Position numbers and translations under genes: made by a program. The notes beneath the pieces were generated by a model. The model did not search any database, was not told the origin of the DNA, and saw only the letters and a list, made by a program, of their open reading frames with translations. A DNA stretch of 64,000 nt from Bin5 sp963662575 (GTDB lineage Bacteria > Chloroflexota > Anaerolineae > Caldilineales > Caldilineaceae), in contig OY759723.1 of NCBI GenBank assembly GCA_963662575.1, forward strand, positions 1,798,001 through 1,862,000, in the 5' to 3' direction. This document shows positions 51,081 to 59,321 of this stretch, in pieces; position 1 is the first letter of the stretch; each line of letters opens with the position of its first letter.

Positions 51081-52103
51081 ATGCCGCTTTTCAAACGTGG
51101 TAGGAAGCAGGACGAAGAAGATTTGCAGTGGCTTTATCGGAATCTCCAGGATTTGGATGATGCTGAGACTTCCAGCGAAGGCGAAGAAGAAGCGCATGAC
51201 GACAGCAATGGAGATGATGTTGGTGTGGGGACTGAAATGGAATCACTGCCTGAGCCTGAATTGACCGAGCCACCGCCGCCAGAACCGGTACTGGGTGAGC
51301 CGGAGCCTGTATTGGACGAAACATCCCCGCCGGAGCCTGCATTGGGTGAAACACCTCCGCCTACTCTGCCGGAGTTGATTCCGGAGGAGCCGACCGCGTC
51401 CGAACCACCACCTGTGGAGGTTCCGACGCCGGTTTCCAGGGAATCCCTGCTGGCGCAGGAAGACGGTACGCCCAAGACGAATGAATCGTATGAGAGGAGA
51501 AGTAGACAGATGAGTGGGAACCGCCGAGAAAATGCGTCGTTCGCCAACCGAGGTCAACAACCGTCGCAGTCCCGCCCTCAGCGGCCGGAGTCGCCGCCCG
51601 CGGATGCAACGACGACCGACACGATTGTGGGCCCTCAATCCTATTTCACCGGCACTTTCCGTTCAGAGAAGGATCTGCGCATCGAAGGAACGCTTGAAGG
51701 TGAAATCGACTGCCGCGGAACAGTTATTGTCGCCAAAGATGCGACTCTGTCGGCGACTGTGCGCGCCCGCAACATTGAGATCGCCGGGTCGGTCACGGGC
51801 GATGTTTTCATCGAGGAGCGGTTGCACTTGCGTTCCTCAGGTGAAATGCGGGGCCAGTCCCATGCCGCCTCATTCATCGTCGAGGAGGGGGGCTATTTCG
51901 AAGGCGAAATGAAGATGGGCGCCACCGATCAGGAAGAGTGGCCGACAATCGGAAGCAGCTCAGCTCCCGAAGGGCTTGGGCTTTCGGTCGAATCAACCCA
52001 GTGGACCGCCAAGCGGTCTGAGGCCCGTACCAACAGACCCGGCGCCAGCCCCATTGACAGCGGGCGGGAAGACGCAGGGGGTAGTCGTCACCGGAGCATC
52101 TAA
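51081..52103 (+). CDS. bactofilin-domain cytoskeletal protein with long acidic Pro-rich N-terminus
   Basis: Bactofilins assemble into non-polar filaments at the membrane and steer cell-wall or cell-shape proteins. 340 residues from the ATG at 51081, with AAAGGAGA upstream. Residues 1-30 are basic then acidic (MPLFKRGRKQDEEDLQWLYR); 50-130 are Pro/Glu-rich with repeats such as EPVLGEPEPVLDET; 185-285 form the bactofilin beta-helix (TIVGPQSYFTGTFRSEKDLR, IEGTLEGEIDCRGTVIV, ATVRARNIEIAGSVTGDV); the rest is polar and disordered. A TATAAT at 50976-50981 with a poor -35 may be the promoter. The long extensions are unusual. Confidence 0.82.
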   Translation: MPLFKRGRKQDEEDLQWLYRNLQDLDDAETSSEGEEEAHDDSNGDDVGVGTEMESLPEPELTEPPPPEPVLGEPEPVLDETSPPEPALGETPPPTLPELIPEEPTASEPPPVEVPTPVSRESLLAQEDGTPKTNESYERRSRQMSGNRRENASFANRGQQPSQSRPQRPESPPADATTTDTIVGPQSYFTGTFRSEKDLRIEGTLEGEIDCRGTVIVAKDATLSATVRARNIEIAGSVTGDVFIEERLHLRSSGEMRGQSHAASFIVEEGGYFEGEMKMGATDQEEWPTIGSSSAPEGLGLSVESTQWTAKRSEARTNRPGASPIDSGREDAGGSRHRSI

Positions 52104-52567
52104 GGTTGCTCCATTTGACGAACCATCGCCGGAATCCCTTTAAGGGTACCGACTTTCGACCGGGGCCGCGGTAGCTTTGCCTGCACGGTTGGCACAGGAC
52201 CCATAAGAAGCTGACGGTTCCGGCCCCCTTCTCAGATCCGGGCATGCGGGCAATCGGCGTTGTTCCAGCCCGTTCGCCGGCTAAGTGGTCACAGATCGTG
52301 CACTGTCCCTGCAGCACTCGATTGAAATGCTGGCAAATTCCAACCTATCTCCGGACTACCCCTCCATCACCTCTGACGGATAACCGAACCGATAAGCTCC
52401 CGCTCTCCGCCACCACCGGAAATTTGGACTGCGCTGCGTACCGCCTTCGATGACTAAACGAACCAGGTTCAACACTTCAAGCAGAATTCTCTGCCGTAGG
52501 TTCTTCCCTCTTTGCCGCCTTCAAAGCTCGCCCCAAACACCGCTCCCTAAGCATCGTCCCCGCCTGT
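52104..52567. other. gene-free gap between convergent bactofilin and YprB genes
   Basis: No convincing gene. A 147-codon minus-strand frame (51874-52317) overlaps the bactofilin end and contains two Cys pairs (CTIC and CQPC), but its sequence is Arg/Trp/Pro-rich like an antisense shadow. No tRNA or terminator with a T-run was found. Confidence 0.35.
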
Positions 52568-53956
52568 TCACCTGCCGGCGTTCAACTTTCGCTGCAAGCG
52601 GGCCAAGCGATGGCGCAGTTCGGTCTGGGTCTGTGGCGAACGACTGTGCGGCGGGGCCTGTTCCTGCTCGTGCAGGGCCCACTGGGTCCACATGGCCGCT
52701 TGCGCCAGGTCCCCCTCCTGCCATTCGCAGAACTTTGCCAGTTCCTCATAAGGACGGCTGTCTGGGGCGCCCCCTGGATCCCGCACCGTCGTCAGCCACT
52801 GCTGCCAGACTGCTGCCGCCTCTTCCCAACGGCGCTGCCGTTTGAGCAGACGGCCCAAACCGTCAAAAGACTCGGCCAGGTCCGCGCGGCTGCTGAGCTG
52901 GTCCAACGCGGACCGGAAAAGCGATTCGGCGCGGTCCAGGCACTCCAGTTCTATCTGCAGCCGCGCCATGCTGAGCAGATCGAGCGGTTGCAGATGACCG
53001 GAATCGGTCGCCGTCGGTTCGGCAAATGCGCTGCAGATCACTTCTGCCAGCACAGCCATCGAGACAATGTCTTCGCGATTGTGGTAGAAGACGCGTTGCA
53101 TCATACGGCCGTCGCCGTCGCGCAGATAGTCGGCGTACAACTGCGGAATGAGGCTGCCGGGCACGTCGGACTCTGTGCGAGCAAAGCCGAGGACTTTTCG
53201 CTCCAGATTGCTGAGGGCGCAACTGCCCAGGCGTTTGCGCCACAACCTGCGCGCCGGGTGCAGGAGGTCCAGGTGCGGTGCGCTGTCGTCCAGCGTTGGC
53301 GGCCTGCCTACGTTGGCGGGCAGGAAGCGGCCGGCGTAGCGGTATCGCCCTCGCAAGAGCGGGGCGTCAAAGGATCGGCCATTGAAGGTCACCAGGCTGT
53401 GGCAGCCGTGTAGAAGATCAGCAAGCGCTGTCAGCAGGGCCGGCTCTTCGCCGGGATGGCGCATGAAAAACTGGCGCACAACAAATGTCAGACTATCCGC
53501 GGTACCGTCCGAATCTCTGTCGTGCGGCTCGAATGTGCCGACCCCGACCATAAAAGCGTAGATGCTGGCGCCGCCGCCCAAGCCTGTGCTCTCGATGTCC
53601 AAAAATGCCGACCTGCGGAAATCGGGGCAACGCTCCAGTTGGTAAGCAGGATAAAGCGGTGCCAGCATTGACGGATCGCGTTCCAGCAGATTGCCGAGCG
53701 CAGACTGCTCGCGCAGCGACTGCGGCTCCCTCTGCTCAAGACCAAATGGAACGCAGTGCCGCGTAACCAGATAACAGAGACCGGCGCTGTTCTCGACAAT
53801 TTCGCCGGTCTCCAGCGCTTCGATTGGCGCAGGTTCGGTCTCCCGATCAGACGCCCCCGCCGGCTGTTCCGGTGTGCTCGTTCCGATCGGTTCAGAGGCT
53901 GTCCGTTGGCTGCGTAAACCTTGCAGGCGGCGCAAACGTTCAAGCGTGGAGGACAT
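52568..53956 (-). CDS. YprB-like RNase H-fold exonuclease with TPR-like C-terminus
   Basis: A 462-residue protein with a DEDD-type exonuclease core of the YprB/RNase_H_2 family. FLDIESTGLGGGASIYAFMVGVG carries the first acidic pair (Asp120, Glu122); LVTFNGRSFDAPLL, HLDLLHPARRLW and the final YNREDIVSMAVLAEV complete the pattern. The C-terminal 150 residues are helical with TPR-like repeats (DRAESLFRSALDQLSSRADL, RQRRWEEAAAVWQQWL), probably a partner-binding part. Nucleic-acid target unknown. A weak promoter (TTTCCC, 18 bp, TACAAT at 53998-54027, minus) precedes it. Divergent from recJ. Confidence 0.85.
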   Translation of the reverse strand: MSSTLERLRRLQGLRSQRTASEPIGTSTPEQPAGASDRETEPAPIEALETGEIVENSAGLCYLVTRHCVPFGLEQREPQSLREQSALGNLLERDPSMLAPLYPAYQLERCPDFRRSAFLDIESTGLGGGASIYAFMVGVGTFEPHDRDSDGTADSLTFVVRQFFMRHPGEEPALLTALADLLHGCHSLVTFNGRSFDAPLLRGRYRYAGRFLPANVGRPPTLDDSAPHLDLLHPARRLWRKRLGSCALSNLERKVLGFARTESDVPGSLIPQLYADYLRDGDGRMMQRVFYHNREDIVSMAVLAEVICSAFAEPTATDSGHLQPLDLLSMARLQIELECLDRAESLFRSALDQLSSRADLAESFDGLGRLLKRQRRWEEAAAVWQQWLTTVRDPGGAPDSRPYEELAKFCEWQEGDLAQAAMWTQWALHEQEQAPPHSRSPQTQTELRHRLARLQRKLNAGR

Positions 53957-54038
53957 CGTTATGACTTTGAAGGATTTTGGGTTCGGATTGAAGTCCTATT
54001 GTAGCCCAGGCGGATCAGGGCGGGAAATCCCCCATTTT

Positions 54039-54068
54039 TTGCGCCGCTTCCGTGCTCTCGACTATAAT
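54039..54068 (+). promoter_or_regulatory. recJ promoter
   Basis: TTGCGC (54039-54044), 18 bp, perfect TATAAT (54063-54068). Start near 54075, 40 nt before the TTG start. Confidence 0.6.
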
Positions 54069-54114
54069 TGGGCTCTGTGTGTAGTTTCTATCCCCTCCTG
54101 CTGGAGAATCCGCT

Positions 54115-55854
54115 TTGACGGCGACTGACAGACATTGGAACTTCTATCCGCCTGCGCCGGAGAGCTTCCTGAAAAGCAGCCATGAACATCCGGTACTGCT
54201 GCAGTTGTTATTCAATCGCGGTCTGCGGGACGGGCAAGCCTTGGCGGCGTTCCTGCAAGCTGAGGACGCCGTCCAGGAAAATCCTTTCCGTCTGACCGAC
54301 ATGCAGGCCGCTGTCGCGCGCATAGTGCGGGCCATAGAAACGCGCGAAGTCATCTGCGTCTACGGAGACTTCGACGCCGACGGTGTCACTGCCACTGTCC
54401 TCATGACTACGGCCTTGCAACGCGCCGGCGCCCTGGTCGGCGCGTATATCCCCAACCGCGTGGATGAGGGCTACGGCCTCAATGTGGAGGCCCTTCGGTC
54501 TATCGCTGGCAAGGGGGCCAAATTGCTGGTGACGGTTGACTGCGGCATCCGCAGTGTCATGGAAGTGGCCGAAGCCGCCGAGTTGGGAATGGAAGTCGTT
54601 CTCACCGACCATCACACAATCGGCCCCGACCTGCCTCCGGCGCTGGCAGTCGTCAACCCACAACGCGATGCCCGCGCAGGGAAGTTTCAACACCTGGCCG
54701 GTGTTGGCGTTGCCTACCGGTTGGCCCAAGCTGTCCTTCGGGTCGTCTCTCAACAGTCCTGGAGCCGGCTTTCAGCCGATGAAGCCGCCGTGGAGGAGCA
54801 GTCCCTTCTCGACTTGGTGGCCATCGGCACCGTAGCCGACCTGATGCCCTTGCTGGGTGAGAACCGCTCGTTAGTGCGGCGCGGGCTGTCAGAACTGCGC
54901 CGGGGCAAACGGGTGGGGCTGTACGCCCTGATGGAGATGGCTTCCGTTTCTCTGGACGGGATCGACAGCACTGCAATCAGCTTCCGAATCGCGCCGCGCA
55001 TCAACGCCGCCGGTCGCCTGGCCAGCGCCAAAATGGCCTATGATCTGTTGCGCTGCGACGAATATGGGACTGCCTATGATATGGCCATGGATCTGGAACG
55101 TCTCAACCAGCGACGCCAGGCGCTGACGACCGAAGCCTATGCCGTGGCCGAAAGAGAGATGTCCGGCCTGGACCCAGCCGCTGCGCCGATCTTGATCGTC
55201 GCCAGCGATGAATTTCAAGCCGGGATTGTCGGGCTGGCCGCGGGCAAGCTGAGCGAGCAGTTCTATCGCCCGGCTGTCGTTCTCGAAAAGGGAGAGGAGG
55301 TCTGCCGCGGCAGTGCCCGCAGCATCGCCGAATTCGACATGATTGCCGCACTCGATCGGGTCAGCCCACTGCTGGAGCGTCACGGAGGGCACAGCCGCGC
55401 GGCTGGCTTTACTGTACGCACAGAGCTGTTGCCCGAGCTGCGGGAAGCACTGGCGGCGACCGCCGCGCAGGAACTCGGCCCTCTGGAAAATCTGCGGCCG
55501 ACCCTGTATATCGACGGCGAGCTGACGGTCGATCAGATCGACTGGGCGTTGCATGGGCAACTTGCTCGCATGGAGCCGGTCGGCCAAGAGAACGAGCCTG
55601 GTCTCTTCCTGTGCCGTCAGTGCCGCGTGCGCAGCATGCGCCGAGTTGGCAGCGGCAAGCATCTGAAAATGGTGATCGACGGCCACGATCATTCCCCGGT
55701 TCTCGACGCTATCGGCTTCGGCCTGGGTGATCGGGCTGCAGACCTGCAGGTGGGCAGCCTGATCGATATCGTTTTCTATCTTGAAGTCAACCAATGGCAG
55801 GGCCGACGCTCTCTGCAACTCAATTTGCAGGATCTGCGGAGCAGCGCGAACTGA
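54115..55854 (+). CDS. recJ: single-stranded-DNA-specific exonuclease RecJ
   Basis: 5'-3' exonuclease for recombination and base-excision or mismatch repair. 579 residues: DHH motif I VYGDFDADGVTATVLM (from residue 83), the LTDHHTIGPDLPPALAVVNP motif near 164, IGTVADLMPL, RINAAGRLASA, then DHHA1 with GGHSRAAGF and the C-terminal OB fold. The start is TTG (54115), with GGAG nine bases before it; no ATG fits better. Followed by the HAD gene after 100 bp. Confidence 0.95.
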   Translation: MTATDRHWNFYPPAPESFLKSSHEHPVLLQLLFNRGLRDGQALAAFLQAEDAVQENPFRLTDMQAAVARIVRAIETREVICVYGDFDADGVTATVLMTTALQRAGALVGAYIPNRVDEGYGLNVEALRSIAGKGAKLLVTVDCGIRSVMEVAEAAELGMEVVLTDHHTIGPDLPPALAVVNPQRDARAGKFQHLAGVGVAYRLAQAVLRVVSQQSWSRLSADEAAVEEQSLLDLVAIGTVADLMPLLGENRSLVRRGLSELRRGKRVGLYALMEMASVSLDGIDSTAISFRIAPRINAAGRLASAKMAYDLLRCDEYGTAYDMAMDLERLNQRRQALTTEAYAVAEREMSGLDPAAAPILIVASDEFQAGIVGLAAGKLSEQFYRPAVVLEKGEEVCRGSARSIAEFDMIAALDRVSPLLERHGGHSRAAGFTVRTELLPELREALAATAAQELGPLENLRPTLYIDGELTVDQIDWALHGQLARMEPVGQENEPGLFLCRQCRVRSMRRVGSGKHLKMVIDGHDHSPVLDAIGFGLGDRAADLQVGSLIDIVFYLEVNQWQGRRSLQLNLQDLRSSAN

Positions 55855-55954
55855 GCACCTGTCGAGCACCTCTTGAGCGGCGTTGTCTGCGGCCGCACTC
55901 CGCGCGTCGGAGAAGACCTCTGATGAACAGTCGAAAGGATCATAGAGTTCACTC

Positions 55955-56767
55955 ATGGTACAAAAAGCAAATCTGAAAGAGGTACGCGCCGTTCTGCTGG
56001 ATATGGACGGCGTTGTCTATGTGGGAGAGGAACCGCTGCCCGGCGTTCAGGAACTGCTGGACTATCTGCAGGCGACCGATCGAAATTGGCTGTTCGTAAC
56101 TAACAATTCATCGCGCACGCCCGTTCAGTTCGTCGAGAAGATTGCCCGTATGGGTATCGGCGCCGACGAGGAGCATATTCTCAGCAGCGCACTGGCGACC
56201 GCCAGCTGGCTGGCAGAGCAGTATCCGGATGGCGTACGCGCCTTCATGATCGGCCAGGACGGCCTGCGTTGGGCGCTGGAGCGGGAGGGCATTACGCTTG
56301 TCGAAGATGCGCAAACGGCCGACGTTATCGTTTCCGGCATCGATTTCAGCGTGCGCTATGAACGCCTGGCTGATGCCACCCTGGCCGTGCGCGCCGGCGC
56401 CCGCTTCGTTGGCACCAACAGTGATACCTCCTTTCCCAGCGAACGGGGCCAGATTCCCGGCACCGGCGCACTGTTAGCGTTGCTGGAGGCGGCCACCGGC
56501 GTCACGCCGACGGTGATCGGCAAACCAAACGCCGGCATGTTCCAACAAGCTATGCACAAACTGGGCACAACTGCCGCCGCCACGCTGATGGTCGGAGACC
56601 GTTACGAAACCGACATCGCCGGCGCAATCGAGTTGGGTATGCCAACGGCCGCTGTGTTGACCGGTATCACGACCGAAGAGGAATTTCGCACAGTCACGCC
56701 CAGGCCGGACCTGATTTTGCCCGGGTTGCCTGAACTTCTCGACGCCTTTCGCCAGGCCGACAGTTGA
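55955..56767 (+). CDS. HAD-IIA family sugar-phosphate phosphatase (NagD-like)
   Basis: A 270-residue phosphatase of the NagD/p-nitrophenyl phosphatase branch. Motif I is VLLDMDGVVYVGE with nucleophile Asp16 and Asp18; motif II TNNSS (49-53); the C2a cap lies between; motif III Lys is in IGKPNAGMF and motif IV is MVGDRYETDIAGAIELGM. Probable substrates are sugar phosphates or nucleotides, e.g. phosphoglycolate, but the sequence does not decide. Cytosolic. Same strand as recJ. Confidence 0.9.
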   Translation: MVQKANLKEVRAVLLDMDGVVYVGEEPLPGVQELLDYLQATDRNWLFVTNNSSRTPVQFVEKIARMGIGADEEHILSSALATASWLAEQYPDGVRAFMIGQDGLRWALEREGITLVEDAQTADVIVSGIDFSVRYERLADATLAVRAGARFVGTNSDTSFPSERGQIPGTGALLALLEAATGVTPTVIGKPNAGMFQQAMHKLGTTAAATLMVGDRYETDIAGAIELGMPTAAVLTGITTEEEFRTVTPRPDLILPGLPELLDAFRQADS

Positions 56768-56859
56768 ACGCTGCATACGCGCCGGCGCAGCTGGTCACTC
56801 GTCACCACGGCGAGGGCTGGCGCAGGCATCAACGTGATAGGGCGCGATCGAGGCACTTT

Positions 56860-56889
56860 TTGACGGCAACTGAATAGCTGCGCTACAAT
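56860..56889 (+). promoter_or_regulatory. rlmN promoter, possible leaderless start
   Basis: TTGACG (56860-56865), 18 bp, TACAAT (56884-56889). The -10 ends seven bases before the ATG at 56897, so transcription could start at that ATG. Confidence 0.6.
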
Positions 56890-56896
56890 TGTAAGG

Positions 56897-58039
56897 ATGA
56901 AAACCATGCCACTTACGCCGCCCACAGTTTCCCCAATCAGCCGTTCGTTATTGGATTGCTCTCTGCAAGAGATTGCCGAAGTCGTCAATTCGCTGCCGTC
57001 TCGCAATACCGGCGCAAATACGAAGGCTGCAGGAGCGCCAACCTACCGCATCCGCCAGATTCAGGAGTGGATCTACAAGAAATACGCGCGCTCCTTTGAA
57101 GAGATGACGAATCTGCCGAAGGCAATGCGCGACGGCTTGGCTGCAACGGCAACGCTCACGCCGCTGACGCCGATCACCCAACGCGTCTCCAAGGCTGGAG
57201 ACACCCAGAAGGTGCTGTTTCAGATGCCGGACGGGGAGACGGTCGAAGCTGTCCTCATGCTGTATGACAAGCGGCGCACGCTCTGTATCAGCAGTCAGGC
57301 CGGCTGTGCAATGGGCTGCACGTTCTGCGCAACCGCGCTAGGCGGGCTGCGGCGCAATCTGACCGCCGGCGAGATTGTGGCCCAGGTCCTTTTCTTCGCC
57401 CGTTATCTGAGCGATGGCGGCGAGGGACCAAAGATGCGGGTGAAGCGGCCGACCACGGTGACCAACATCGTGTTTATGGGGATGGGCGAGCCGATGAACA
57501 ACTATAAGAATGTGTGGACGGCCATCCGCCGCCTGACCGCCGCCGACGGCTTCGGGCTCGGCGCACGCCATATCACCCTCAGTACGGTTGGCCTGATTCC
57601 GATGATCGACCGCATGGCAGACGAGGGGCTCCAGGTGAACCTGGCCGTCAGCCTGCACGCGCCAAACAACGCCATGCGCAGCAAGCTGGTTCCCCCCAGC
57701 CGGCGCTATCCGGTCGATGACCTGCTGGCGTCAATACGCCGCTACATTGCCAAGACCAATCGCCGCGTGACGTTTGAGTACGCCCTGATGCGGGGCATCA
57801 ATGATAGCCCCGCCCTGGCCGAAGATTTGTCGGACAAGCTAAAGGGGATGCTGTGCCATGTCAATCTTATCCCCCTCAATCCGATTCCCGACAGCCCATA
57901 TCAGCCGACCAGCGACAGAGACACGCAACGGTTCGCTGATATATTGCAAAAGGGCGGCATCTCGGCAACGGTGCGTATCCGCCGAGGCATTGAAATCGAT
58001 GCCGGTTGCGGTCAGCTACGCAACGCGGTTGAGTCATAG
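56897..58039 (+). CDS. rlmN: 23S rRNA (adenine2503-C2)/tRNA(A37) methyltransferase RlmN
   Basis: Radical-SAM enzyme that methylates A2503 of 23S rRNA and A37 of some tRNAs. 380 residues from ATG 56897; an ATG at 56906, nine bases after AAGGA, is the alternative start. The [4Fe-4S] cluster Cys are C137, C141 and C144 in GCAMGCTFCATALGG. The methyl-accepting and resolving Cys are in IEIDAGCGQL near the C-terminus and the upstream motif. NIVFMGMGEPMNNY and HITLSTVGLIP are also typical. The promoter lies unusually close to the start. Confidence 0.95.
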   Translation: MKTMPLTPPTVSPISRSLLDCSLQEIAEVVNSLPSRNTGANTKAAGAPTYRIRQIQEWIYKKYARSFEEMTNLPKAMRDGLAATATLTPLTPITQRVSKAGDTQKVLFQMPDGETVEAVLMLYDKRRTLCISSQAGCAMGCTFCATALGGLRRNLTAGEIVAQVLFFARYLSDGGEGPKMRVKRPTTVTNIVFMGMGEPMNNYKNVWTAIRRLTAADGFGLGARHITLSTVGLIPMIDRMADEGLQVNLAVSLHAPNNAMRSKLVPPSRRYPVDDLLASIRRYIAKTNRRVTFEYALMRGINDSPALAEDLSDKLKGMLCHVNLIPLNPIPDSPYQPTSDRDTQRFADILQKGGISATVRIRRGIEIDAGCGQLRNAVES

Positions 58040-58082
58040 GCCCGCGTTTTCCAAAGCGGCGCGGTTTACGGCACAACAAAAA

Positions 58083-58108
58083 AGCGCCGAGCGCAAAGGC
58101 TCAACGCT
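58083..58108. terminator. bidirectional terminator between rlmN and rpmB
   Basis: AGCGCCGAGC (58083-58092), loop of six, GCTCAACGCT (58099-58108): a 10-bp stem with two G-U pairs. On the minus strand it is followed by TTTTTTGTTG, a strong terminator for rpmB. On the plus strand TTTTG follows, a weaker end for rlmN. Confidence 0.8.
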
Positions 58109-58144
58109 TTTGATGACTTATAATAGATGTTGCAACAGGGAAAA

Positions 58145-58324
58145 TCAGGCTTTCGCAAGCGTGCGGATGCAGGACGTGCACAGGCGACGGGAAACCAACC
58201 TGTCGTTCTCAAGGATTCTGACCTTCTGAATGTTGATCTTCCACTTATGTCGTGTGGCCTTTCTGGACCAGGGACGATTATTTCCAAACTGAGGACCCTT
58301 ACCGCATTTCTGGCACTTCGCCAT
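58145..58324 (-). CDS. rpmB: 50S ribosomal protein L28
   Basis: Large-subunit ribosomal protein. The minus strand encodes 59 residues from the ATG at 58324: MAKCQKCGKGPQFGNNRPWS then RKATRHKWKINIQKVRI and LCTSCIRTLAKA. The CQKC and CTSC pairs show it to be the zinc-binding form of L28. GGAGG is nine bases upstream of the ATG. It lies alone between a promoter (58413-58441) and a terminator. It is short and easily missed. Confidence 0.95.
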   Translation of the reverse strand: MAKCQKCGKGPQFGNNRPWSRKATRHKWKINIQKVRILENDRLVSRRLCTSCIRTLAKA

Positions 58325-58387
58325 GATCTATTCCCTCCGGTTCGTCGTTGGCTCGTGGTCAGTGAAACACCGCTGATGCCTGGCCAA

Positions 58388-58401
58388 TGATCACTTATCA
58401 C
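58388..58401. repeat. heptanucleotide repeat pair
   Basis: TGATCAC TTATCAC in tandem in the gap between rpmB and degV; a GTGGTCAGTG (58355-58364) is nearby. Confidence 0.35.
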
Positions 58402-58412
58402 TGAATTGTCTG

Positions 58413-58441
58413 AGATTAGCATACGGCTGTTCGGTTGTCAA
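58413..58441 (-). promoter_or_regulatory. rpmB promoter
   Basis: Minus strand TTGACA (58436-58441), 17 bp, TAATCT (58413-58418). Start near 58406, about 82 nt before the ATG. Confidence 0.72.
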
Positions 58442-58458
58442 GAGTTGGAGCATTTGCT

Positions 58459-59319
58459 GTGAGCAAGGTTCGTATTGTTACGGATAGTGACGCCAGCATT
58501 CCGGCTGAAATTATAGAAAAATATTCTATTGAAGTGATCCCCCAGGTGCTGAAGGTAGGGCGGGAGCGCTATGAGGATGCAGACGGCTTCAGCACCGATC
58601 GGCTCTTTCAGCTGATCCGGGAAAACCAGTCCGGTGGGCGCATTCTGCTGCCGGAAGTAGAGGCCCCGGACATCAGTCACCTTATGGATGTCTATCAACG
58701 GCTCGGTCAGGATGCCGAGGAGATCGTGGCCATCCATATGAGCAGCTCCCTCAGCCCGATGTGGAGTCAGTCGCGCAAGGCGGCCGAAATGATGATGGGG
58801 CGCTTTCGCATCCGGGTTATGGACAGCCAGACAACCGCAATGGGCCTCGGAATGCTGGCAGAACTGGCCGCAGAGTCTGCCGAAGAAGGAGCCGACTTGT
58901 ATGAAGTCGCCCGTATCGTGAACGGGGCTATCCCTCACATTTATGTGACCTTCTTTGCCGAAACCCTGTACTACTTGGAACGCAGCGCCCGCCTCGGCGC
59001 GGCGCAGAGTGTGCTCGGAACGATGCTGGGGATCAAGGCCATGGTTACCATGGAAGACGGACAGCTGATCCCGTTGGAAAAAGTGCAGACCCGTGAAGAT
59101 GTCGCCGAAAAGCTGTACGACTATACCGCCGAATTCGCCCAGAATGAACGAATCGGACTGGTGCAGCACCGCTATGAGCAGACACAGGAACAGCTGCTGG
59201 AGCGTTTAAAGGAAGGGCTGCCGAACATTTCGGCCAAAGTGTGGCGCTATCCGCCCAGCTTGGCCGCCCATCTCGGGCCCAGTGTAATGGGGGTCATCGT
59301 ATACGAGGGGCTTTATTGA
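58459..59319 (+). CDS. DegV family fatty-acid-binding protein
   Basis: A 286-residue cytosolic protein of the DegV/FakB family, which hold a fatty acid for phosphorylation by FakA in Gram-positives. It begins SKVRIVTDSDASIPAEII with the DSD pattern of the family; LYYLERSARLGAAQS and the terminal HLGPSVMGVIVYEGLY (with the GP of the ligand pocket) are also typical. GTG at 58459 has TTGGAG eight bases upstream; a TTG at 58435 is possible. No fakA kinase gene is in the window. Confidence 0.88.
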   Translation: MSKVRIVTDSDASIPAEIIEKYSIEVIPQVLKVGRERYEDADGFSTDRLFQLIRENQSGGRILLPEVEAPDISHLMDVYQRLGQDAEEIVAIHMSSSLSPMWSQSRKAAEMMMGRFRIRVMDSQTTAMGLGMLAELAAESAEEGADLYEVARIVNGAIPHIYVTFFAETLYYLERSARLGAAQSVLGTMLGIKAMVTMEDGQLIPLEKVQTREDVAEKLYDYTAEFAQNERIGLVQHRYEQTQEQLLERLKEGLPNISAKVWRYPPSLAAHLGPSVMGVIVYEGLY

Positions 59320-59321
59320 CA

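Noticed and set aside
51874..52317. 147-codon minus-strand frame with two Cys pairs
   Set aside because: Overlaps the bactofilin end, lacks a ribosome site and a recognisable fold; kept only as a note in the gap.
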